64,000 nucleotides of DNA from CBDHEY01 sp965262305 (GCA_965262305.1 CBDHEY010000004.1:1054001-1118000); one strand, 5' to 3'; counted from the stretch's first letter, positions 28,228-34,463 are shown. Translations and numbers: made by a program. Notes: generated from the letters alone by a model not told the origin.

Positions 28228-28605
28228 TTATTTTGCGTGTTGTTCGATTAATTCGTTGAGTACGCGCTCTGACGCATGGTCACAATCAATATTGAGTTCC
28301 ACCAAGCGGCGCAAGTGACCGATACTTTCCATATCGATGGAAATGCATTTAAAGCCTAAGTGTTTATCACTACTATGAATAAGTTCTACTGTCATTTGAA
28401 TTTCAGTTTCATCGCCGAGGATAATAGACGTATCGACAGGGATGTCCGATTTGAGCGTATATTCGCTTGGGGTTTGCACTAATATGCCTTTAAGCGAAAT
28501 ATCAATTAAATAGGTATGGTAAACCGCACCGTTTTGGCAAAGGGTTATACCGGTATCGAAATGGATGCGTGTAAATTTTCGTCTTTCTGAATTAGCATCA
28601 AGCAT
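28228..28605 (-). CDS. PilZ-domain protein resembling MapZ/PA4608
   Basis: A 125-aa single-domain PilZ protein with RRKFTRIHF and DISLKGILVQ, and a C-terminal helix LRRLVELNIDCD. From memory of the Pseudomonas aeruginosa PA4608/MapZ sequence, the LGF-x-C-x-x-I-D-x-x-S-I-x-HLRRLVELN tail and the total length match well, and PA4608 also lies beside radA. MapZ binds c-di-GMP and then inhibits the chemotaxis methyltransferase CheR1. Orthology is inferred from motif and location; a CheR-binding role here is untested. It is followed by a second PilZ gene. Confidence 0.8.
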   Translation of the reverse strand: MLDANSERRKFTRIHFDTGITLCQNGAVYHTYLIDISLKGILVQTPSEYTLKSDIPVDTSIILGDETEIQMTVELIHSSDKHLGFKCISIDMESIGHLRRLVELNIDCDHASERVLNELIEQHAK

Positions 28606-28861
28606 GCGATATTAAATACAATTATTTCACTGGTGTTCTAAGTGTAGACGCCGATTTACTGGGGCTCCAGGTCAGTTTAATAAATTGATCATTATTCATT
28701 AAATGCAGGATCTTATAGAAACTTAATTTGGCGTAAAATACGTTTTTTGTGATGCCCGACAATTTAGTTGAATCGAATTAGTGCAAGCCCCAAAATGCTA
28801 AGGTTCTTAAATATCAATCATGGAAATTAAAAATAGGTTATTTCTTGAAAAAAATAGAAGG
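28606..28861. other. intergenic, left edge of the immunity-gene array
   Basis: AT-rich sequence between the MapZ-like gene (reverse) and the first array repeat. I see no ORF, hairpin terminator or repeat here. The shared promoter region for the PilZ operon must lie at its left end. Confidence 0.5.
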
Positions 28862-28900
28862 CCAAAAGGGGCAGACTCCATTGAAATCTAGTTTTTTCAG
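28862..28900 (+). repeat. array spacer repeat a (GGGTCAGACTC-type)
   Basis: CCAAAAGGGGCAGACTCCAT followed by TGAAATCTAGTTTTTTCAG. This is the first of the dispersed spacer repeats that mark unit boundaries across 28.8-34.3 kb. Confidence 0.65.
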
Positions 28901-29487
28901 GGTGTGAACGGGATTAGAGTGAACCAATATTTATCAGAGATTTAAATGGTTGTAATGTGTTTTTTAGAACTCCGAAAAAATAAGAATGTCCAAAGGAAAT
29001 TAAATTGGAACCAATTCGAAATGGTTGACAGAGTTCTATTGTTGAAAGTTAAAAAAGAAGCGGTTATTGAAATTCCATCAGGTTCTAGAATTGAAGGTGG
29101 TCATCTTTGATGAGACTGTAATAAGTTTTTAAGCATGTCTCGTTTAGAAATAAATTCGGTTATTACTGCTTATCCAAAAGAGTTTTAGAAAGTATGTATT
29201 TTGTGAAAGATGATTGTTATTTTTGTTTGTCGGGCCCAATTGGCTTTGTAACTTTGACAAAGTCTCCACTTAGCTTAGGGTTTTGCTGTCAGGAATGTGC
29301 TTCAGTTTGGTATAGCTATTCTGACTTGGAAAATAAGTTAAATGATGATTATCCAGACCAGAAAGGGTTTCTTTTGACAAATGAAAATAAGTTAGTGAAG
29401 TTGAAGGATTGTGGATGGTCTACTTTAGAGGAAATTGAAGAAGCGGGTTTAAAAAAGCTAGTCGCCGGAGAACAAAGGCGTAGGAAT
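28881..29487 (+). repeat. 607-bp direct repeat, copy 1
   Basis: It runs from TTGAAATCTAG through the fossil toxin tail to near the end of the first 98-aa gene. It is colinear, without indels, with 33587-34193 about 4.7 kb away. Differences are substitutions, concentrated in the middle of the fossil and in the 5' half of the 98-aa gene. Confidence 0.85.
28946..29188 (+). pseudogene. fossil C-terminal tail of a probable toxin, copy 1
   Basis: One reading frame runs through this segment but is broken by TGA TGA at 29108-29113. Before the stops it encodes about 54 residues that end IEIPSGSRIEGGHL; after them it encodes a stretch ending INSVITAYPKEF and a stop 5 bases before the ATG of the 98-aa gene. 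A G-x-R-I-x-GGH box near the end and a final I-T-A-Y-P are common in C-terminal RNase domains of polymorphic toxins, so I read it as a decayed toxin tail kept with its immunity gene. The family call is inference. A live 54-aa ORF is the alternative. Confidence 0.45.
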
Positions 29488-29490
29488 TGA
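29194..29490 (+). CDS. 98-aa two-CxxC protein, putative immunity protein, copy 1
   Basis: I do not recognise a named family with certainty. The 98-aa product has two CxxC pairs (C8/C11 and C32/C35) that could hold zinc, a GPIGFVTL segment, and the C-terminal block GWSTLEEIEEAGLKKLVAGE. Its small size, tandem paralogues at 33270 and 33900, and position 5 bases after a fossil toxin tail make it a likely immunity protein. The last third is identical in all three copies while the first half differs, as expected if the Cys-rich half sets specificity or if the 3' ends were homogenised by gene conversion. Confidence 0.7.
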   Translation: MYFVKDDCYFCLSGPIGFVTLTKSPLSLGFCCQECASVWYSYSDLENKLNDDYPDQKGFLLTNENKLVKLKDCGWSTLEEIEEAGLKKLVAGEQRRRN

Positions 29491-29530
29491 GCCAAAAGGG
29501 TCAAGACTCGATTGAAATCTCGTTTTTTTA
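29491..29530 (+). repeat. array spacer repeat b
   Basis: GCCAAAAGGGTCAAGACTCG followed by ATTGAAATCTCGTTTTTTTA, directly after the stop of the first 98-aa gene. Confidence 0.65.
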
Positions 29531-29576
29531 AAATTTGATCCAAGCATACCAAGAGTTAATTTCCTATTTTAAAAAG

Positions 29577-30032
29577 ATGATGAATGAATTTATATTAGAT
29601 AATGGTTGGGTAGTTAAAGAAACAGAATCCGGTAACGGAATCCTATATGTCACTCCAATTGCTAATTCCATTTTCCAAATTTATCAAGAAGTAGAAATAC
29701 ATCATGATATTTTACTCGACATAGAAAAAGGAGAGAGAAACATCAAAGATTTATTTCGAAAGCATAAGCTACATAATTTGATTTTTGAAAATGGAAGCAA
29801 GCTAGTTATTGGAAAAAATAATTCTGTTAATACTCCTCACACATATACGAGTAACGATTTTATTGCTACTAAAGAAAATGAAGGCTATTTCTTAGAGTAT
29901 GAACGTGCCGCACATGGAGGAGGACATCGTAAAATACAAATTACCAAGGAAATATATAATGATGCTTGTTCAGGAAAATATAATTTACCGAAGTTATTTG
30001 AAAAGTATAACCTTTATCATTTAGATAAGTAG
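29577..30032 (+). CDS. putative immunity protein with internal duplication
   Basis: A 151-aa protein of unknown family. Two similar halves are visible: EIHHDILLDIEKGERNIKDL followed by FRKHKLHNL (about 39-67), and QITKEIYNDACSGKYNLPKL followed by FEKYNLYHL at the C-terminus. Each has the pattern I-x5-I/A-x2-G-x-x-N-I/L-x-x-L-F-x-K-x-x-L. ATG 29577 (or 29580) is preferred to the TTG at 29535: a short frame ending IPRVNFLF stops 4 bases before 29577, like the tail-then-immunity layout of its neighbours. Context suggests immunity; nothing in the sequence proves it. Confidence 0.6.
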   Translation: MMNEFILDNGWVVKETESGNGILYVTPIANSIFQIYQEVEIHHDILLDIEKGERNIKDLFRKHKLHNLIFENGSKLVIGKNNSVNTPHTYTSNDFIATKENEGYFLEYERAAHGGGHRKIQITKEIYNDACSGKYNLPKLFEKYNLYHLDK

Positions 30033-30227
30033 CTACATATAACGGTGTGAATTCATGAGAATGTAATAACATCGAGCAAGACCAAAATTACCTGATTAAA
30101 TTTCTATCCTTGCCAAGCAAAGCGATTAGGAAATACAACTGAATAGACACCCATGAATAGAACGAAGTCTTTAAATAATTAAATGAAGAGGGAAAGTTTC
30201 ATGTTATTTTTAACGATTACCTCAGCC

Positions 30228-30242
30228 TATGTTTATTCTAGG
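30228..30242 (+). repeat. 15-bp junction motif TATGTTTATTCTAGG
   Basis: This short motif recurs at 31008 (one change) and 32589 (one change), and in weaker form at 34319. Each copy lies just upstream of a fossil tail. It may mark an old recombination junction in a parent toxin gene. Confidence 0.4.
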
Positions 30243-30244
30243 CC

Positions 30245-30439
30245 GATAGCCCATGGAGAAAAATTGAAGAAGAGCGGCCAGAAGCGCTCTTAGATAAAAA
30301 AGAAGTTAAAGTAAGTATGAAGCTAAAATATTTTCCTCCGAGATCAAGCTTTCAAAATAGAACGAAACGGTTTATTGTTGAATACAACATTGGAGAAGAA
30401 TTGGTGAGACAAGTATTTCAAAATCAAGCTGGTGGTTAG
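30245..30439 (+). pseudogene. fossil C-terminal tail of a probable toxin, abutting the DUF600-like gene
   Basis: An open frame of 64 codons without a start codon, preceded in frame by TAG at 30239. It begins with a WRKIEEERPEALLDKK block, ends FQNQAGG, and its TAG stop directly abuts the ATG of the DUF600-like gene. A diverged copy at 32606 shows the same WRKIEEERPEA block and the same SFQNR...RFIVEY segment before a second DUF600-like gene. No family is recognised. Absence of a start and coupling to the next gene suggest the remains of a toxin C-terminus. Confidence 0.45.
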
Positions 30440-30802
30440 ATGGACGACAAAGATATTTACCAAGAAATTGCTCAAGCATTGTTTAACTCAGCTCCAGATA
30501 TTTCTGTACAGAATACAGTGTTTGCTTATGTCACTGATACTAGTACTAGCATTTGTGCTTGGATCGGTGATAAGAAGATAAATAATAACACTTATTTACC
30601 TGACCGAAATACAGGAGTGTTGCTAGATGATTTATTTAGAAAGTTAAGAGAATACTATATTGAAAATAATATGGGAGAATGGAATGTCGCTCTCTTTAAG
30701 TTAGCTCCTAATGGAAAATCATTCGAAATAAGTTTTGAGCAATCTCTTGAACTAGATTCTGGTTCTATAACGGTAACGAAGTTTAGGAAAAAATATGAGT
30801 AA
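30440..30802 (+). CDS. DUF600/YezG-like immunity protein
   Basis: A 120-aa acidic protein. IYQEIAQALFNSAPD at the N-terminus, LFRKLREYYIENNMGEWNVA in the middle and a final KSFEISFEQ segment fit the DUF600/YezG family of immunity proteins, which neutralise nuclease-type C-terminal domains of secreted toxins. The start ATG directly follows the TAG of the fossil tail upstream. A diverged, frameshifted paralogue lies at 32805. The family call is from recall of its pattern and should be confirmed by profile search. Confidence 0.65.
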   Translation: MDDKDIYQEIAQALFNSAPDISVQNTVFAYVTDTSTSICAWIGDKKINNNTYLPDRNTGVLLDDLFRKLREYYIENNMGEWNVALFKLAPNGKSFEISFEQSLELDSGSITVTKFRKKYE

Positions 30803-30826
30803 AACTGGTGTTGTTAAACTCAAAAG

Positions 30827-30884
30827 ACCAAAGGGCTCAGACTCGAATTCCACTAAAAATCAAAGGGGTCAGACTCGAATGCCA
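30827..30884 (+). repeat. array spacer repeat c, two copies head to tail
   Basis: ACCAAAGGGCTCAGACTCGA ending ATTCCA, then CAAAGGGGTCAGACTCGAAT ending GCCA. Here the core GGG(C/G)TCAGACTCGAAT appears twice within 60 bases, which defines the repeat best. Confidence 0.75.
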
Positions 30885-31154
30885 CGCCTGCTTGGAGTCC
30901 CATATTTGAAAGGTTCTTTAAGGATGTGGCTTTAGATTTAGACGAAGAAGTTCAATAAGATTGATATCAATGGTCACCGGGTCAGACATTCTCAAGAGTA
31001 CTAACAGTATGTGTATTCTAGGTTAGAATCTTCGACTTCAAGGCTTACTCCCAATACCAGCGAATACATGCGAGCAATTACTGATACTTTAAATAATATT
31101 GGCGCTGAAGCTGTGACAACGGTTAGCCAAGTCAATCGTTGGCTAACAGGGTAA
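30884..31154 (+). pseudogene. broken tail of an AHH-type nuclease toxin
   Basis: Two coding fragments survive. Fragment 1 (30884-30958) reads PAWSPIFERFFKDVALDLDE and stops. Fragment 2 (31005-31154) ends TVSQVNRWLTG with TAA 10 bases before the Imm11-like ATG. An FERFFKxAGLxLDD-type segment followed later by a helix ending in a short L-N-x-L/W-x-T motif is the layout I know from AHH (HNH/EndoVII-like) nuclease toxins, which are often paired with Imm11 proteins. A GGGTCAGAC repeat lies between the fragments at 30977. The His-rich catalytic core is missing, so it cannot be active. Confidence 0.45.
30977..30993 (+). repeat. array spacer repeat d, short
   Basis: CCGGGTCAGACATTCTC; only the GGGTCAGAC core is kept. 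It lies between the two pieces of the AHH-like fossil. Confidence 0.45.
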
Positions 31155-31164
31155 TAATTGAAAT

Positions 31165-31767
31165 ATGAAGTTTTTTCTTTTAAGGGATGATATTAACTTT
31201 AAACAGCGTTGGTATTTGGGCTCGATAAAATATGTGAATAATTGGTTTTTTATCGAGCCGCCTGTTGAGTTTATGGAACCTTGCACTTATGAGATAGAAA
31301 TTTATCGCGAAGGCAAGACAATGGATTTTACGAATATTGAGTCTAGCGGAGCGCCTCCGGTTGTCTCTAAAAAATTTGTAGATTCTGTTAAAGGTTTTAA
31401 AGAAATCTCAAAACCCTATTGTGGTACAGTTTTTCAACCTCTCAAATTTTCTGATCATGAATTTCTAGATCAGCAGTTTTATGTAATGGTAACGGAAACA
31501 ACGTTAGATGCAGTAAATGAAAGAGATTCTGAATACACAGTGTTTGATAAAAGTCATTCGATTAGACCTGACTTAGCTGGAAGATATGATGTGTTTACTT
31601 GCTTGATAATAGATCCCGAAAAAGCTGCTAATACTCATATTTTTAGGCTTAAGAAAAAGCCGAATGTTTTAATCGTTAGTGAAATTTTTAAAAAAGCATT
31701 ACAAGAGAATGATATTTCGGGAGCGATTTTTGAGCCAGTAAACGGGGAAAAGAATGTTATTGCTTAA
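31165..31767 (+). CDS. Imm11/DUF1629-family immunity protein
   Basis: A 200-aa protein. QRWYLGSIKYVNNW near the N-terminus, PPVVSKKFVDSVK in the middle, and HIFRLKKKPNVLIVSEIFKK followed by ALQENDISGAIFEPV at the C-terminus match the Imm11 (DUF1629) family, which protects against polymorphic-toxin nucleases. It begins 10 bases after a fossil AHH-like tail, so it was probably the cognate immunity gene. It has no paralogue in the window. Ribosome-binding site weak; translation may have been coupled to the toxin. Confidence 0.78.
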   Translation: MKFFLLRDDINFKQRWYLGSIKYVNNWFFIEPPVEFMEPCTYEIEIYREGKTMDFTNIESSGAPPVVSKKFVDSVKGFKEISKPYCGTVFQPLKFSDHEFLDQQFYVMVTETTLDAVNERDSEYTVFDKSHSIRPDLAGRYDVFTCLIIDPEKAANTHIFRLKKKPNVLIVSEIFKKALQENDISGAIFEPVNGEKNVIA

Positions 31768-31901
31768 ATCAATGTAAATCAAAGAGCTAAGAGGCGAATA
31801 CCACTAAGATAAGGGAGCCTAGCCCAGTAATACCTTACTCCGAACTTAGGTTTTATTTGAATTTGTTTTTAAAAAAACAGTCCTAAAAACGCCCAATTTA
31901 G

Positions 31902-31930
31902 TGGAATTCGGGTCAGACTCAATTGAAATA
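31902..31930 (+). repeat. array spacer repeat e
   Basis: GTGGAATTCGGGTCAGACTC followed by AATTGAAAT. TAGTGGAATTCG here is the reverse complement of CGAATTCCACTA in repeat c, so the full element is probably palindromic. Confidence 0.6.
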
Positions 31931-32013
31931 TGGCATTCATAGCATTACCAAACATAGTGGTCGAACTACTTTGGTCCCCGGGAATTACTAAATAAAGTCG
32001 GAGGTGGTTTTCA

Positions 32014-32463
32014 GTGATTAGCTTTAAGTCGGGTACATCCGGTTCTTCTATTTATTTGGATTATATTCAAGATGTTGAGGGGGAAATAGGAATTTCCTTT
32101 CCTGCTTCATTTCTTGATTTGATGAAGAAGGGGAATGGAGGAGTTCCAGTTGAGCAATATTTTGATCTGAAAGGGAATGAAAAAGTAGTTGAGCGCTTTT
32201 TATCTTTTGTTCCTAACTATAAAGAGAGTGAAATTGGTTGCTATGACATCGAAGTAGTATGGAGCCAAATAGAAGGAAGGTTAAATGATTATCTTTGTCC
32301 ATTTGCTGCTTTATTTGCGGGTGATTTTTTATGTTTTGATTTTGAAGGTCGAGATGAGCCTAGAATAGTTTTGTGGGATCATGAAAAGTCTGAAGAGGAT
32401 TCGCCTGTTTTATTCGAAGTGTCTAAAAACCTTGAGAGTTTTTTGAGTTTGTTGCATAGCTAG
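32014..32463 (+). CDS. SUKH (SMI1/KNR4)-like immunity protein
   Basis: A 149-aa acidic protein. DVEGEIGISFPASFLDLMKK followed by GNGG is the SUKH N-terminal signature (I-x-E-x-E-x-x-x-x-x-x-LP-x-D/S-Y/F-x-x-F/L-x-x-x-x-NGG), and FAGDFLCFDFEGRDEPRIVL followed by WDHE is the typical central beta region. SUKH proteins are widespread immunity proteins against polymorphic toxins. The start is GTG at 32014, fixed by GGAGGTGG about 7 bases upstream, the best ribosome-binding site in the array. A short frame ending TTLVPGNY stops at 31991 just before it. Confidence 0.78.
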   Translation: MISFKSGTSGSSIYLDYIQDVEGEIGISFPASFLDLMKKGNGGVPVEQYFDLKGNEKVVERFLSFVPNYKESEIGCYDIEVVWSQIEGRLNDYLCPFAALFAGDFLCFDFEGRDEPRIVLWDHEKSEEDSPVLFEVSKNLESFLSLLHS

Positions 32464-32473
32464 TTTAGATAAA

Positions 32474-32510
32474 CGGAGCCAGGCCCGATTGAAATCTAGT
32501 TTTTTCAAAA
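32474..32510 (+). repeat. array spacer repeat f
   Basis: CGGAGCCAGGCCCGATTGAA followed by ATCTAGTTTTTTCAAAA. The core has drifted, but the GATTGAAATCTAGTTTTTTC half is kept. Confidence 0.55.
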
Positions 32511-32605
32511 TGACATAGTCGCGTCTTTAAAAATTGATTAAATGAATAGAAGTTTTTTGTAATTGTATTTTCAACGATTACCTCAGCCTACGTTTATTCT
32601 AGGTC

Positions 32606-32804
32606 GATAGCCCATGGAGAAAAATTGAAGAAGAGCGGCCAGAAGCGCTAGTAGATAAAAAATAAGTTAAAGAAAGTAAGTATGAAGCTAAAATATCCTC
32701 CTCTGGGATAAAGCTTCCAAAATAGACCGGATCGGTTTATTGTTGAGTATGAAATTGAAGGAAACTTAAGAAAAATTCCATTTGAGAGTAAAACGGGGTG
32801 GTTA
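32606..32804 (+). pseudogene. decayed copy of the DUF600-associated toxin tail
   Basis: It aligns with 30245-30439: the WRKIEEERPEA block is shared, then an in-frame TAA interrupts, then RFIVEYEIEG resembles RFIVEYNIGE of the other copy in a shifted frame. At its end GGGGTGGTTAATG would read GGT-GGT-TAATG with one G removed, restoring a stop overlapping the next ATG. Non-functional. Confidence 0.5.
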
Positions 32805-33168
32805 ATGAACGATATTGATATTTTTAAACTATTTGGGCAGCATTTATTTAATATTGCACCCGAGGAAGACAAAGATGTTGAACTGCTGATTTCAATCGCG
32901 AAAGGTGTTCCTGAAATTACAGTATGGCAGTCAAAAAACGGAAAAAGTGAGAAAACGTTTCGATACTCAGATGAGGTTTGTTACGAGTTTGGTCGACTAG
33001 TGAAGAGTCTCCACAAGTACTTTCTCGATAATAATATGGGTGAATGGAATGTATTCTCACTATAGGTTAGACGTTAGTGATAAGAAGTTCTATACGAATT
33101 TTAAGTTTTCGAAAAGATTTACACGATGCGAAAAATTCCATATTGGAAATATTCTGACAAAGTCATGA
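32805..33168 (+). pseudogene. frameshifted DUF600/YezG-like immunity gene
   Basis: The first 86 codons read MNDIDIFKLFGQHLFNIAPE ... DNNMGEWNVFSL and then TAG at 33063. In the alternative frame the sequence continues RLDVSDKKFYTNFKFSKRF to TGA at 33166, which restores the family's last strand (K-x-F-x-x-x-F). Removing one base near 33061-33063 joins the two. The intact paralogue at 30440 shares NNMGEWNV. So this is a recent single-base disruption or, less likely, a sequencing error. Confidence 0.6.
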
Positions 33169-33207
33169 GTTCAGCCACTAGTATACAAGAGCTAGATTAG
33201 AAATAAA

Positions 33208-33239
33208 AACCAAAGGGCTCAGACTCCATTGAAATCAAT
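33208..33239 (+). repeat. array spacer repeat g
   Basis: AACCAAAGGGCTCAGACTCC followed by ATTGAAATCAAT; it joins directly to the truncated leader of the second 98-aa gene. Confidence 0.65.
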
Positions 33240-33563
33240 CACTGCTTATCCAAAAGAGTTTTAGAAAGTATGTATTATGTAAAAGATGAATGTCCTTGTT
33301 GTTTTACTGGCCCAATTGGTTTTGTAACTTTGACAAAGTCTCCACTTATCTTAGGGTTTTGCTGTGAGGAATGTGTTACAGTTTGGTATAGCTATTCTGA
33401 CTTGAAAAATAACCTAAATCCAGATTATGGAAACCGGGAAGGGTTTTTTTTGACAAAAGAAAATAAGTTAGTGAAGTTGAAGGATTGTGGATGGTCTACT
33501 TTAGAGGAAATTGAAGAAGCGGGTTTAAAAAAGCTAGTCGCCGGAGAACAAAGGCGTAGAAGT
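33238..33563 (+). repeat. 326-bp partial third copy of the 98-aa-gene unit
   Basis: It starts within ATCACTGCTTATCC, corresponding to the last codons of the fossil tail, and covers the second 98-aa gene. The upstream 280 bases present in the 607-bp copies are absent, so the junction at 33238 marks a truncation at a spacer repeat. Confidence 0.75.
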
Positions 33564-33566
33564 TGA
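33270..33566 (+). CDS. 98-aa two-CxxC protein, putative immunity protein, copy 2
   Basis: The paralogue of the gene at 29194. CxxC pairs C8/C11 and C32/C35 are kept, with CPCC and CCEEC around them. The region from ENKLVKLKDCGW to the end is nearly identical to the other copies; the central stretch (about residues 28-62) and N-terminus differ. Only the final codons of the fossil tail remain upstream, so this copy is an orphan immunity gene. Function is by inference from context. Confidence 0.7.
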   Translation: MYYVKDECPCCFTGPIGFVTLTKSPLILGFCCEECVTVWYSYSDLKNNLNPDYGNREGFFLTKENKLVKLKDCGWSTLEEIEEAGLKKLVAGEQRRRS

Positions 33567-33570
33567 ACCA

Positions 33571-33606
33571 AGGGAGTTAGGCTCGATTGAAATCTAGTTT
33601 TTTCAG
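33571..33606 (+). repeat. array spacer repeat h
   Basis: CCAAGGGAGTTAGGCTCGAT followed by TGAAATCTAGTTTTTT, just after the second 98-aa gene; matches repeat i closely. Confidence 0.6.
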
Positions 33607-34193
33607 GGTGTGAATGGGATTAGAGTGAACCAATATTTATCGGAGATTTAAATGGTTGTAATGTGTTTTTTAGAACTCCGAAAAAATAAGAATGTCCAAA
33701 GGAAATTAAATTGGAACCAATTCGAAATGGTTCCCAGAGTTCTATTATTGGAAGGTAAAAAAGAAGGGGTTATTGAAATTCCATCAGGTTCTAGAATTGA
33801 AGGTGGTCATCTTTGATGAGACTGTAATAAGTTTTTAAGCATGTCTCGTTTAGAAATAAATTCGGTTATCACTGCTTATCCAAAAGAGTTTTAGAAAGTA
33901 TGTATTATGTAAAAAATGAATGTCCTCGTTGTTTTACTGGCCCAATTGGTTTTGTAACTTTGACAAGGTCTCCACTTACCTTAGGGTTTTGCTGTCAGGA
34001 ATGTGATACAGTTGCCTATAGTTATTCTGACTTGGAAAATAATGTAAATTTAGATTTTCCAAACCCGGAAGGGTTTCTTTTGACAAATGAAAATAAGTTA
34101 GTGAAGTTGAAGGATTGTGGATGGTCTACTTTAGAGGAAATTGAAGAAGCGGGTTTAAAAAAGCTAGTCGCCGGAGAACAAAGGCGTAGAAGT
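33587..34193 (+). repeat. 607-bp direct repeat, copy 2
   Basis: Colinear with 28881-29487 over the fossil tail and the 98-aa gene. Identical length and shared TGATGA show that the tail had already decayed before duplication. Confidence 0.85.
33652..33894 (+). pseudogene. fossil C-terminal tail of a probable toxin, copy 2
   Basis: The same broken frame as at 28946, with TGA TGA at 33814-33819 and a final VITAYPKEF before TAG. Between the two copies several changes in the VPRVLLLEGKKEG stretch alter the amino acid (for example D to P, K to E, V to G, A to G), which fits loss of constraint. Confidence 0.45.
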
Positions 34194-34196
34194 TGA
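33900..34196 (+). CDS. 98-aa two-CxxC protein, putative immunity protein, copy 3
   Basis: The third paralogue, with CPRC and CCQEC giving both CxxC pairs. Its central region (DTVAYSYSDLENNVNLDF) differs from copies 1 and 2 while the C-terminal third is the same. It sits 5 bases after the second fossil toxin tail, the same arrangement as copy 1. Predicted soluble, zinc-ribbon-like, probably an immunity protein. Confidence 0.7.
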   Translation: MYYVKNECPRCFTGPIGFVTLTRSPLTLGFCCQECDTVAYSYSDLENNVNLDFPNPEGFLLTNENKLVKLKDCGWSTLEEIEEAGLKKLVAGEQRRRS

Positions 34197-34199
34197 ACC

Positions 34200-34240
34200 A
34201 AGGGAGTTAGGCTCGATTGAAATCTCGTTTTTTCAAAATG
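34200..34240 (+). repeat. array spacer repeat i
   Basis: CCAAGGGAGTTAGGCTCGAT followed by TGAAATCTCGTTTTTTCAAAA; last spacer of the array. The bases after it repeat those after spacer f (AAATGA...TTGATTAAATGAATAGA). Confidence 0.6.
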
Positions 34241-34353
34241 AAACAGTCGAGTCTTTAAAAAAATTGATTAAATGAATAGAAGATTTTCGTAATTGTCATC
34301 TCGATGGTGGAATCAACTTTTGTTTATTCTGAACCTGAAATAAATAGAGGGTA

Positions 34354-34422
34354 GATGGCTCTTGGAGAAAAATAGAAGAAGAGCGAGCCGAAGCATTCTT
34401 AGCAGGGAAAGAGATTGCTTAA
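34354..34422 (+). pseudogene. last fossil fragment of the array
   Basis: The frame reads DGSWRKIEEERAEAFLAGKE plus two residues and TAA. It is the third occurrence of the WRKIEEER-x-EA block (others at 30254 and 32615). No immunity gene follows; the array ends here against the efflux operon. Confidence 0.4.
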
Positions 34423-34431
34423 GTTTAAACG

Positions 34432-34463
34432 GGTCGGCCAACGATTTTGTAAGTTGGCCGACC
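34432..34463 (-). terminator. terminator-like hairpin after the RND operon
   Basis: GGTCGGCCAAC (34432-34442) and GTTGGCCGACC (34453-34463) form a perfect 11-bp stem with a 10-base loop, 8 bases after the RND permease stop. The T-run on the reverse strand is short, so efficiency is uncertain. It also marks the right boundary of the array. Confidence 0.6.

Noticed and set aside
28862..34240. CRISPR array
   Set aside because: The repeats are unevenly spaced, degenerate and separated by coding units, so they do not form a CRISPR.
28862..34240. Integron cassette array
   Set aside because: No intI gene or attC-like fold is visible; the spacer core is closer to REP-type repeats.
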